Virus record (IMG/VR): IMGVR_UViG_3300024520_000505
Coordinates: 1 to 23,465 of that record
Direction: 5' to 3' (one strand)
Length of the DNA stretch: 23,465 bases
DNA from: a virus
The position numbers and the translations under genes were made by a program. Of this stretch, positions 12,128 through 19,701 are shown in pieces (position 1 is the stretch's first letter; the number at the start of each line of letters is the position of its first letter). A model generated the notes under the pieces. It saw only the letters and a program-made list of their open reading frames with translations. It was not told where the DNA came from and searched no databases.

Positions 12128-13138
12128 ATGGTAGTTTATACTGGTGGATCGTCATCTGTTGCTTATGGATATGAAACAACTTTTGGTACAGCGGTAACCC
12201 CAACAGATTCATTTGGATTACAACAAAAAGTTACTGGTTTATCACTCAATACAAGTCAAATAGTTCTTAATAAATTAGGTCAAGTAGAACCAACTAAATT
12301 TGCTTTCGGTCAACAACAAGGAAGTGTAAGTATGGGATTTATTCTTGACAGTGCTCAATCTTATAAAATTTTTGATTCTTTTTATGGTACTCCAAGTGGG
12401 ACTACTACAAAAGTATATCCAGCTCTTGCAAGTATATACACAGGAACCAGTGGAGTTAATGTATCCCCAGCAGCACCAAAATCATTAACAACCAGAATTC
12501 AGGTTAACGGATCAAGTGTGTTTACCAGAACATTAAAAGGATGTGTTGTTAATTCACTTGGTATAAGTACAAGTATTGGTGAAACAGTAAATGGTACAAT
12601 AGATATGGCTTTTGCAGAAGAAAGTACTGCTGATATTACAGGTTCTACGTTTGTTCAACAAGATGATACTGCTATTTCACAACCAGCAACTCCTTACACA
12701 TTTGCACACGGTTCATTAAAAATATCAAATCAAGGCAATCCAACTGCTACAATGACAGAAATTGCAGAAATTCAAGATGTTGATGTAACATTTACATCTA
12801 ATGCTGAATTACTTTATAGTCTTGGAAGTCATTATGCACAGAGTGTATTTAGAAAAGTATTTGATATTGGTGGTAGATTTAGAACATCATTCAAAGATAA
12901 AGCACTTTTACAATATGTGATTGATCAATCTATTCTTACTAAAGAAACTGAAACTGTTGGAGAGGTAAGTAATGTAGGTTTGTCACTAACATTCACAAAT
13001 GGGTCAAAGAATATGACATTGGAATTTGGTGGTGTATCATTAGCAGATCATAGTTTAACTGGAATTGAACCAGTAGAACCAATATTTGAAGAACTAAACT
13101 GGAAAGCAAAATACTCTAAAATATCAGTAACACCATAA
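12128..13138 (+). CDS. major tail tube protein, 336 aa
   Basis: This protein forms the inner tube of the tail. It is beta-rich with many Ser, Thr and Gly and no long helices. The opening (VYTGGSSSVAYGYETTFGTA) matches the start seen in many siphovirus tube proteins, where a Gly-rich strand precedes YG.E..FGT. The second half contains repeated strand segments (IQDVDVTFTSNAELLYSLGS, LSLTFTNGSKNMTLEFGGVS). Position before the tail assembly chaperone and tape measure is canonical. A strong individual promoter suits a very abundant protein. Confidence 0.75.
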   Translation: MVVYTGGSSSVAYGYETTFGTAVTPTDSFGLQQKVTGLSLNTSQIVLNKLGQVEPTKFAFGQQQGSVSMGFILDSAQSYKIFDSFYGTPSGTTTKVYPALASIYTGTSGVNVSPAAPKSLTTRIQVNGSSVFTRTLKGCVVNSLGISTSIGETVNGTIDMAFAEESTADITGSTFVQQDDTAISQPATPYTFAHGSLKISNQGNPTATMTEIAEIQDVDVTFTSNAELLYSLGSHYAQSVFRKVFDIGGRFRTSFKDKALLQYVIDQSILTKETETVGEVSNVGLSLTFTNGSKNMTLEFGGVSLADHSLTGIEPVEPIFEELNWKAKYSKISVTP

Positions 13139-13160
13139 TAACAATTATATTATCATAAGC

Positions 13161-13168
13161 CTTATAAG
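13161..13168 (+). promoter_or_regulatory. TATA box for the tail chaperone gene
   Basis: CTTATAAG, a palindrome, is centred exactly 26.5 bases before the ATG at 13191. Confidence 0.6.
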
Positions 13169-13190
13169 TAACCTATATTAATATTTTGTA

Positions 13191-13604
13191 ATGACTTTAA
13201 TACCAATAGAGATTATGTATGGTGGTAAAAAGGAAATTATAGAATTTGAAGATTCTCTAACATTTGGTGACACTGAATCATTAATTGGTAATTCTGTAGA
13301 CCTTAGTGATGTAACAAAACCAAAAATAGACCTACAAAAATATAGACTAAGTCTATTGGTACTAACCATCAAAAAAGCACCATTTAAGGTGGGCGATGTA
13401 ACAGCCATTAAAATGACAGATGCAAAAGTCATAAAATCGATACTAAAGGAGATAGTGAAGGTACACCCTTTAACGAGTTATATCGAGGATTGGATGGAAA
13501 CATTCATAAGCTCAGAGGAACTGAACAAGTTAGATACACAATCTACTACCACTGTGCCACCCAATTCGGCTGGGACAAAGAAACAGTTGATAGGCAAGAA
13601 ATAA
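13191..13604 (+). CDS. tail assembly chaperone, short form (gpG-like), 137 aa
   Basis: This small protein lies directly between tail tube and tape measure, where tailed viruses encode chaperones that coat the tape measure during tail assembly. The N-terminal beta half (PIEIMYGGKKEIIEFEDSLT) is followed by strands and a helix (VIKSILKEIVKVHPLTSYIE, then DWMETFISSEELNKLD), as in gpG proteins. A second open frame overlaps its 3' end and encodes the typical C-terminal extension (13466-13711). Residues 118-137 (STTTVPPNSAGTKKQLIGKK) are a low-information tail used only by the unshifted product. Confidence 0.7.
   Translation: MTLIPIEIMYGGKKEIIEFEDSLTFGDTESLIGNSVDLSDVTKPKIDLQKYRLSLLVLTIKKAPFKVGDVTAIKMTDAKVIKSILKEIVKVHPLTSYIEDWMETFISSEELNKLDTQSTTTVPPNSAGTKKQLIGKK
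13466..13472 (+). promoter_or_regulatory. candidate -1 ribosomal frameshift site CCCTTTA
   Basis: In the chaperone frame the codons are CAC-CCT-TTA, so the heptamer reads C CCT TTA, the X XXY YYZ form for simultaneous -1 slippage. It lies inside the region where the -1 frame is open (from 13412). I found no other canonical heptamer between there and the conserved extension. Confidence 0.5.
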
Positions 13605-13711
13605 ACTATTTAAAGAAATTATTTTATACACATAAAATTACTATGGAAGAGGCTGAACGTGAAAATATTACCCCACCAATGTCTCGTAATATGACTAAAA
13701 ACTTTAAATAG
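13466..13711 (+). CDS. frameshifted C-terminal extension of the tail chaperone (gpGT-like)
   Basis: The -1 frame is open from 13412 to the TAG at 13709-13711. It encodes YTIYYHCATQFGWDKETVDR and then QEINYLKKLFYTH, which closely resembles the second domain of tail assembly chaperones, normally made only as a frameshift fusion (like lambda gpGT). Slippage at 13466-13472 would give a product of about 173 residues. A TTG at 13490 could instead start a separate 73-residue protein, but it has no clear ribosome site. The end of the ORF overlaps the TATA box of the tape measure gene. Confidence 0.65.
   Translation, partial: PFNELYRGLDGNIHKLRGTEQVRYTIYYHCATQFGWDKETVDRQEINYLKKLFYTHKITMEEAERENITPPMSRNMTKNFK
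13703..13710 (+). promoter_or_regulatory. TATA box for the tape measure operon
   Basis: TTTAAATA is centred 25.5 bases before the ATG at 13732. It overlaps the last codons of the chaperone extension, so the bases serve both purposes. Confidence 0.55.
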
Positions 13712-13731
13712 ATATATAATATTTATATATC

Positions 13732-15870
13732 ATGGTAGATGAATCTAATCTTGAAAGGGAATATGTAAAACTTTTATCACAGTTAACTAAACAAACACAA
13801 TTATTAGAAAAAACATTTAGTATTTTAGAACAAAAAGTATTTAAAACTAATACAAAATTTGAATCACAAATATCAGCTCAAGAAGAATGGACTAAGAGGG
13901 TTAAATCAGATAATAGAACTGCCAATTTATTTTCAAAAGTAAGAATTAAGGAATTAGAGCAGGCTGATGATTTATATAAAGTTAGAATGAAAGAGATGAA
14001 AGGTAGAAAAGATATTGCAAAAATATTATCATCTGATAAACAAGCAAGAATTGCTGATAATAGAGTAAGAGCAAAAGAAAGAGAGAATTTGGAAGAAATT
14101 CATCAAGAAGGTGTAAAACGTAATATTCTCATGAGAAAGGCAATGCAAGGCACAACTAACAAATTTGATTTTATAACAAGTTCACTCACAAAAGGTAGGG
14201 GGTTAATACCAACAATGTCTTTATTAGGAAAGGGTGCTTATAATTCAGCAGTATCATTTAAAGCAATGAAGTCAGCTCAAGAAGAATTTAAAATTGCATC
14301 TATACAAGGTGATAAAACAAAAATTAATGCAACAAGAAAAACAATGATACAAGCTGAAACAGATTATGAAGGTAAAACAGCAGGAAGTAAAAATTTAAAA
14401 AGTATAAGTGAAAAACTTGCCAATGCAGGAAAATTCTTTGAAAATCATATGACTGGTATACTTATAGGTGCTGGTGCAGCTGGTGTGTTAATAGGTGTGA
14501 TTAAGAAAGCAGTTAGTGTATCTCCAATGTTTCAACAAATGATGAAGTTGATGAACTTTGCAGTAACCATGATACTTCGACCTTTGGGTGATTTTATAGG
14601 GTTCTTCCTAAGACCTATACTTATATTATTACTTAGAAAGTTTATACTTCCTTGGTTTAAGGCTTCACATGGAACACTTGTGGCAGCAGGAACAGCAGCA
14701 GGTGAAGTTGTTGTTAATTGGATTGATGATTTAACTTCTGGTGATATGACAAAGATGTCAACTGCTATAGGGAAAGCACTTATTGGTGCATTTGGTCTTG
14801 CACTTTCTCTTAAAGCAATGAAACTTTTATTTAGTAAAGCATCTAGTGCTATAATTGCACCTATTATCAAAATAGCATCACCAGATTGGTTAGGTAAATT
14901 GGTGATAAAGATGCCACTTATGCCTGATTGGGTTAAAAAATTATTTGCTATAACACCTGAAGTTGATCTTAGTGGTGGTGGCAGTGGTGGTAGTGGTGGT
15001 AGTGGAGTTGGAGGTACTGATGATGGTAAACCAAATAAAACCACAACTGTTGATAATGGTAAAAAAAACTCAACGGGTAAATTTCAACAAAATCAAGGAT
15101 CTGTCAATACAAAAACTGGTGAGACATATACTAGAGAAGAAACTCTTAAAAGACTTGCAGATAAACAAGCTGCTGATGTAAAGTATAGTACAAACGCATC
15201 AAAATCTGATAAATTACTTGATAGGGTAAAAAGTACATTTAAAAAACATGGATTGTTAAGAGGTATACAATCATTACAAAGTATAATGCCAAAACTGAAA
15301 TTCGGTGCAGATAAAATGTCTGGTTTAAGAGCACTTATCAGTACAGCATCAATTAAAGGTATAGGTGGTTCACTACTTGGTAGTGTACTTGGAGGCGGTG
15401 CTGGAGCTACTGGTCTTCCTTGGATGATAGCAGAAAATCTAGATAATATACCACAGGCAAAAGAGTTTAGGTTATGGTTTCAATCTAAAATGCATGAAAT
15501 GCTCCCAGAAATTGATGGTACTCCAGTAGATTCTGCATTTAAAAGTTGGGCTGGTGTAGATATTTCAAATCCAGTAAGTAATGCTGTTAAAGAAGGAGTT
15601 GACTGGTTTAGAGATGCTACAGGTCTTGCAAACGGTGGTGTTATAAATGAACCTATAAATGGAGTAGGTCTAAATAGTGGTAGAAAATACCAATTTGGTG
15701 AACATGGTAGTGAAGCAGTAGTTCCACTAAATGGTGGTGGAATGGGTGGTGGTACTACAGTTAATATCAATATCAGTAATATGAGTGGTGATAGACAGGA
15801 TGTAGAGAAATTAAGAAAAACTATATTAGAAGTATTACAACAAACATCTATGAGTAGGGTAAGAGCATGA
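13732..15870 (+). CDS. tape measure protein, 712 aa
   Basis: Tape measure proteins set tail length and are ejected ahead of the DNA. The N-terminal 135 residues are coiled coil (LLSQLTKQTQLLEKTFSILE, then RIKELEQADDLYKVRMKEMK). Hydrophobic segments follow at about 240-260 (GILIGAGAAGVLIGVI), 276-309 (MILRPLGDFIGFFLRPILIL) and 346-363. A Gly/Ser linker (SGGGSGGSGGSGVGG) lies near 413-430. The C-terminal LANGGVINEPINGVGLNSGR, then KYQFGEHGSEAVVPL (about 632-666), is the common tape measure ending. At 712 residues, and about 1.5 angstrom per residue, the tail would be roughly 100 nm. The next gene overlaps its end by four bases (ATGA). Confidence 0.85.
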   Translation: MVDESNLEREYVKLLSQLTKQTQLLEKTFSILEQKVFKTNTKFESQISAQEEWTKRVKSDNRTANLFSKVRIKELEQADDLYKVRMKEMKGRKDIAKILSSDKQARIADNRVRAKERENLEEIHQEGVKRNILMRKAMQGTTNKFDFITSSLTKGRGLIPTMSLLGKGAYNSAVSFKAMKSAQEEFKIASIQGDKTKINATRKTMIQAETDYEGKTAGSKNLKSISEKLANAGKFFENHMTGILIGAGAAGVLIGVIKKAVSVSPMFQQMMKLMNFAVTMILRPLGDFIGFFLRPILILLLRKFILPWFKASHGTLVAAGTAAGEVVVNWIDDLTSGDMTKMSTAIGKALIGAFGLALSLKAMKLLFSKASSAIIAPIIKIASPDWLGKLVIKMPLMPDWVKKLFAITPEVDLSGGGSGGSGGSGVGGTDDGKPNKTTTVDNGKKNSTGKFQQNQGSVNTKTGETYTREETLKRLADKQAADVKYSTNASKSDKLLDRVKSTFKKHGLLRGIQSLQSIMPKLKFGADKMSGLRALISTASIKGIGGSLLGSVLGGGAGATGLPWMIAENLDNIPQAKEFRLWFQSKMHEMLPEIDGTPVDSAFKSWAGVDISNPVSNAVKEGVDWFRDATGLANGGVINEPINGVGLNSGRKYQFGEHGSEAVVPLNGGGMGGGTTVNINISNMSGDRQDVEKLRKTILEVLQQTSMSRVRA

Positions 15871-16757
15871 CACAAATAGTTATTGTAAAAACAAGTGAGG
15901 GTGGTAATACTAGTCAAACTGCATTTTTAATCAGTAATCTTAACACTTTTAATTGGGATGTAAATACCCCAGTCACACCTATGCCTCTTCCAGAAGACAC
16001 TCATGAATCTAATATATTGGTAAAAATGGAAGGTAATAGTGCCCAACTTAGTGTATCATGGACAATGACAAAGGGTAGTTATTTTGGTACATTTGATTCA
16101 TCTAATAACTCATTCACTGCCAATTCAGAAACTCTTACATCATATGAACAAATAACAAGATTTAAAGAAGAATTTATACCTACATTCATACAAGATGGAT
16201 ATAGTATGTTTGTTTTAGATGAGACAACAAATAATGTGTTATTAAATGATGATGGTACAATGACAACAATTAGATTTGATGTTAGTGGTCAATCTCCTGT
16301 GGTTTGGAATGCAAGTTTACAGTTTATGGTTGGTGATGTGGTATCACTCTTCGAAGCAGATGTTCCACCTAGACCTAGATCTGTAAATATGTCACAACCT
16401 AATACAAGTGTAAAAGAGATAAAAGTAGAATGGGTTGAATTTACTGAGTTTGCTACATCTGCTGATGCTATAGAAACAACAGGTGTGGAAATACATTATA
16501 AATTTAATAATGATATTTGGAAAAAATTCACTAATAGTGATTTAATTACTAGTGAACAAGCAGTTGGATTAGGAAGTGGTGCTAGTGGTTCTTCAGTATA
16601 TTCACCAATTTTTAGAACATTTACAGTTTCAAATACAGGTAAATATAAGATCAAAGTTGCATTATTAAGTGAAAAATCTGATGAAGCAGGTATTAGACTT
16701 CCTAGACGTGGGACTAAACTTGGTACATTAAGTGATAAAGTATTGGTTGTTGTATGA
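15867..16757 (+). CDS. distal tail protein, probable, 296 aa
   Basis: This lies directly after the tape measure with a four-base ATGA overlap, the position of distal tail (Dit-like) proteins that join tube and baseplate. The first 170 residues are beta-rich with ILVKMEGNSAQLSVSWTM and a helix (YEQITRFKEEFIPTFI). The last 120 residues (RPRSVNMSQPNTSVKEIKVE, TTGVEIHYKF, TGKYKIKVALLSEKSDEAGI) look like a fibronectin type III or similar beta sandwich. Function is inferred from position; the sequence alone would only give a beta-rich virion protein. Confidence 0.6.
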   Translation: MTQIVIVKTSEGGNTSQTAFLISNLNTFNWDVNTPVTPMPLPEDTHESNILVKMEGNSAQLSVSWTMTKGSYFGTFDSSNNSFTANSETLTSYEQITRFKEEFIPTFIQDGYSMFVLDETTNNVLLNDDGTMTTIRFDVSGQSPVVWNASLQFMVGDVVSLFEADVPPRPRSVNMSQPNTSVKEIKVEWVEFTEFATSADAIETTGVEIHYKFNNDIWKKFTNSDLITSEQAVGLGSGASGSSVYSPIFRTFTVSNTGKYKIKVALLSEKSDEAGIRLPRRGTKLGTLSDKVLVVV

Positions 16758-18922
16758 CCAATATAAAATTATTAAACATTAGAAGAAATAGTAGTGGAGT
16801 TATAACCCATAGACGATTCTATAAACCTAGAAATGTGATAGTAAAAAGGGAAGGTAATAGAGGTGCTGATAACATGCGATTCTCATTAGATGTAACATCA
16901 AAAATTCAAAAGAATGATGAAGTATACTATATACAGGACATAGTTGATCTTGACAATTTAGTTGGTATGTATAACTTTTATGGTAATTTTAGAGATGAAA
17001 GTGGATTTGAACAGGATGATTTTTATGTTGGTAATTATTCAATTCCTGATGCTGTAAGTGGTACAGGTGCACAGGAATTAGTAGAGCCAAATAAATCATT
17101 TAAGGGATATTATAAAGTACCAATATTTGTAAACACAGAAGATGGTATTAAAATGAAAAAAGCATATGAGTTACAGGATAACATTAACAAACCAATAATA
17201 GACATGAGTGGAGATTTTGATATATATTTTTGGTTTAATTCACAAATTAACAGTGGTCATACTGTTAGAACGTTGATAGATATTTATAATGATGTTATAG
17301 ATAAAGGGTTATTACTACAATTAGAAGATACAAATGACCGTGTAAAATTAACAGTTGGTGATGGTACTTCAAATATAATATACACCCCAAACTCATCACT
17401 AGACCCAGACGATGGTGTAAATCACCTAGTTAGAGTGACTAGACTTGGTGGAACTTTTAAAATATATATAGACAGTGTAGATCAAACTCTTACAGGAACT
17501 GCAAGTTTTGCAGGTGATTTGAATGATCATGGTGATGCTACAAACACTGTTGATTTTTTTCATCTATTTAAACAATACAGTGAAACATCTACTTCATATG
17601 TAAGTAATACAGGATTTAGGGGTCATGGTTTACAACTTAGATTTTACAATATATCTCTCCCAGATGATGAAGCAAGTAAGATATACACAAGTAAACCACA
17701 ACAAATGACCATGAAGTTTGGTGGAACTGTGTGGAAAATTGAAGATGGTATGAATAAGAAATATAATGCTATTAGTTTTGCATCAAAGTTATTTAATACT
17801 ATACTTACCACTGATAATATTAGTGTATCACCAAGTAATGTAAATGTTAGTAGAAATGGATTATTATATACTGATGGTAAATCATATGAAATAATTGCAG
17901 ATGTACTTGAAAATATAGGTGATAATGAATTTGTGCATATAACAAAAGAACCTACAAGTGATCCTATACAATATACATGGGGAGATATGTCTGCAAGTGG
18001 TACTTTTCTTGATTTCATGGAACTTATTATGATATTTGAAGAAACTAAATTTTTCTCAGTATTACCTAGAAAAATATTAATTATTGAAGAATATATTGAA
18101 TCCAATTATATAGTTAGTGATTCCAATTTTAGATTAATTGATTTTTTTTATGATGATACATATACCACTAATAAAATTGAAGTTGTAGGTAATTCAGCAG
18201 TTAAAAAAGGATATTATGATAGGACTGGTGTAACATTCAATAATAATGTATGGGATATATGGAGAGGAGTAAGTGTTGATAATACAACAGTAGGAGCAGA
18301 TTATTTTATAAAATTTACTCTTGATGGCAATGAAGCCACTGAATGGACAGATACATCAACAAATCCAGTATCAGGTAGTGGATATTATTATCAATTAGAT
18401 GACGAGAGAACAAGTTATAGATTATGGTCAAACTATTCTTCTACAATACATAGTTGGTCATATGAAGTCATTTATAGATTTAGTATAACATATGGTAGTG
18501 GTGGTGGGGCTATGTCTACAACTCAAATTAGAAGTGATACAACATCAATAAATGATAATGGTCTTTATTCTAAAAAAATAAATTTACCCCAAATAAATGA
18601 TGGTATAAACCTTGGTGATTTTGCAACCAAATATATTACACGTTATAAAGATATTAATTTAAGAGTTAAAGTAATAACTCCATCACTTATAAACTCCATG
18701 AGTATAGGTCAAAAAGTAGGTGTATATTATGATACAAAAAATATATCTCAACTAGGTACTGGAAATCTTATGAAAGTTGCTTCAATAGAATGGAAATATC
18801 CTGAAACAGTTACTACTATAGAATTAGGAGAAAATGAGTTTAATTCATTTGATGTTGAAAAGGTAGAGTCCACTAGTAATAGAATATTAAGTGATTCAGC
18901 AACTAGATTTAGAGGTAACTAA
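16754..18922 (+). CDS. baseplate hub or tail-associated protein with LamG-like insertion, 722 aa
   Basis: The gene overlaps the distal tail gene by four bases (ATGA). The N-terminal start (VIVKREGNRGADNMRFSLDV, then KNDEVYYIQDI) and the C-terminal region (LGDFATKYITRYKDINLRVK, IGQKVGVYYD, MKVASIEWKYPETVTTIELG) resemble the gp27-like hub core of tail tips. Between about 65 and 312 lies an insertion with LamG/concanavalin features: LVGMYNFYGNFRDESG, DFDIYFWFNSQ, LLLQLEDTNDRVKLTVGDG, HLVRVTRLGGTFKIYIDSVD and LQLRFYNISLPDDEASKIY. Such domains bind sugars or proteins, so the hub may itself touch the host surface. The gene is very AT-rich. The hub call rests on order plus the two flanks. Confidence 0.65.
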   Translation: MTNIKLLNIRRNSSGVITHRRFYKPRNVIVKREGNRGADNMRFSLDVTSKIQKNDEVYYIQDIVDLDNLVGMYNFYGNFRDESGFEQDDFYVGNYSIPDAVSGTGAQELVEPNKSFKGYYKVPIFVNTEDGIKMKKAYELQDNINKPIIDMSGDFDIYFWFNSQINSGHTVRTLIDIYNDVIDKGLLLQLEDTNDRVKLTVGDGTSNIIYTPNSSLDPDDGVNHLVRVTRLGGTFKIYIDSVDQTLTGTASFAGDLNDHGDATNTVDFFHLFKQYSETSTSYVSNTGFRGHGLQLRFYNISLPDDEASKIYTSKPQQMTMKFGGTVWKIEDGMNKKYNAISFASKLFNTILTTDNISVSPSNVNVSRNGLLYTDGKSYEIIADVLENIGDNEFVHITKEPTSDPIQYTWGDMSASGTFLDFMELIMIFEETKFFSVLPRKILIIEEYIESNYIVSDSNFRLIDFFYDDTYTTNKIEVVGNSAVKKGYYDRTGVTFNNNVWDIWRGVSVDNTTVGADYFIKFTLDGNEATEWTDTSTNPVSGSGYYYQLDDERTSYRLWSNYSSTIHSWSYEVIYRFSITYGSGGGAMSTTQIRSDTTSINDNGLYSKKINLPQINDGINLGDFATKYITRYKDINLRVKVITPSLINSMSIGQKVGVYYDTKNISQLGTGNLMKVASIEWKYPETVTTIELGENEFNSFDVEKVESTSNRILSDSATRFRGN

Positions 18923-18930
18923 TAAAAATC

Positions 18931-18938
18931 TTTATATA
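18931..18938 (+). promoter_or_regulatory. TATA box for the fibre operon
   Basis: TTTATATA is centred exactly 26.5 bases before the ATG at 18961. Confidence 0.7.
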
Positions 18939-18960
18939 CCATAATGCTCTCAATTATATC

Positions 18961-19551
18961 ATGTGGAGTATAACACCAAAGAAAATTAACATTAATCCAG
19001 CCTTAAACATTTGTGTCGTAAAGACAGATATTAACGGTAATAAAACATGGCTATATGGTCAAAACCAAGTAACCAATGATGGTGATGTTTACTATGCAAC
19101 TAGAGCAGGTGTAGATCCATCAGCAACAACATTACCAGATCCTAATTTTTTCGATGCAGCATGTGTTCTTCAAAACCCTTCTAGTGCAGATACAATAGCA
19201 AAAACAGATACTTATGCTCAAGTCAGTTCTCCAATAGTTACAAGTGGAGCAGTTCAAGATGTTGAAGCTGGATTCCCAAAAGTAAACGATACAACTACAG
19301 AAAATACTGGTAAAGACGTAGATGCAGTAACATACAAATTTACATGGACTACAGCACAAATTAATACCAGTTCAGGAAATGCAATTACTGGTGGATGTAT
19401 TATTGACAGTGCAGATGCAACAGGTGATAGTGTTACAGCAGGTAGTAAACTTTTAACTCATTGGAACTTTGTAAGTCCAAGTTCTTTCCATAAAACTAAT
19501 ACAGATACCTTGACACTCTATGTAAATCATACAATGAGTGGTCAAGCATAA
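18961..19551 (+). CDS. tail-tip or receptor-region virion protein, 196 aa
   Basis: A beta-rich Thr/Ser/Asp protein starting MWSITPKKININPALNICVV with GQNQVTNDGDVYYATRAGVD. The NxVTNxGDxYYAxRA pattern is familiar to me from minor structural proteins of marine tailed viruses, but no name can be assigned. The C-terminus (HKTNTDTLTLYVNHTMSGQA) continues the beta pattern. It opens the fibre region with a strong promoter and shares one base with the next start (TAATG). It probably lies at the tail tip. Confidence 0.5.
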   Translation: MWSITPKKININPALNICVVKTDINGNKTWLYGQNQVTNDGDVYYATRAGVDPSATTLPDPNFFDAACVLQNPSSADTIAKTDTYAQVSSPIVTSGAVQDVEAGFPKVNDTTTENTGKDVDAVTYKFTWTTAQINTSSGNAITGGCIIDSADATGDSVTAGSKLLTHWNFVSPSSFHKTNTDTLTLYVNHTMSGQA

Positions 19552-19697
19552 TGAGTCTTAAAAATCTATTTCGTTTATTAGACAGAATTAACCTTAGAGA
19601 GACTGGCAGTACTGGTCTTGACACAAAGGTATTATTCGAGGAATCAACTCCATACTTTCTAAAAAGTACTAATGGTAAAGTAAACAAAGGTAGGTAA
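19551..19697 (+). CDS. small protein, 48 aa, in the fibre operon
   Basis: ATG 19551 shares its A with the preceding TAA. The product starts MSLKNLFRLLDRINLRETGS and ends FLKSTNGKVNKGR; it has an amphipathic N-terminal helix and is basic overall. Four bases separate its TAA from the ATG of the large fibre gene. It is below common length cut-offs, but tight packing between two virion genes supports it. It could be a fibre chaperone or linker; the family is not recognised. Confidence 0.6.
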   Translation: MSLKNLFRLLDRINLRETGSTGLDTKVLFEESTPYFLKSTNGKVNKGR

Positions 19698-19701
19698 TTA
19701 A

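Noticed and set aside
14532-15044. 170-codon minus-strand ORF inside the tape measure gene
   Set aside because: It is a shadow of the Gly/Ser linker and hydrophobic segments and gives a Pro-rich artefact.
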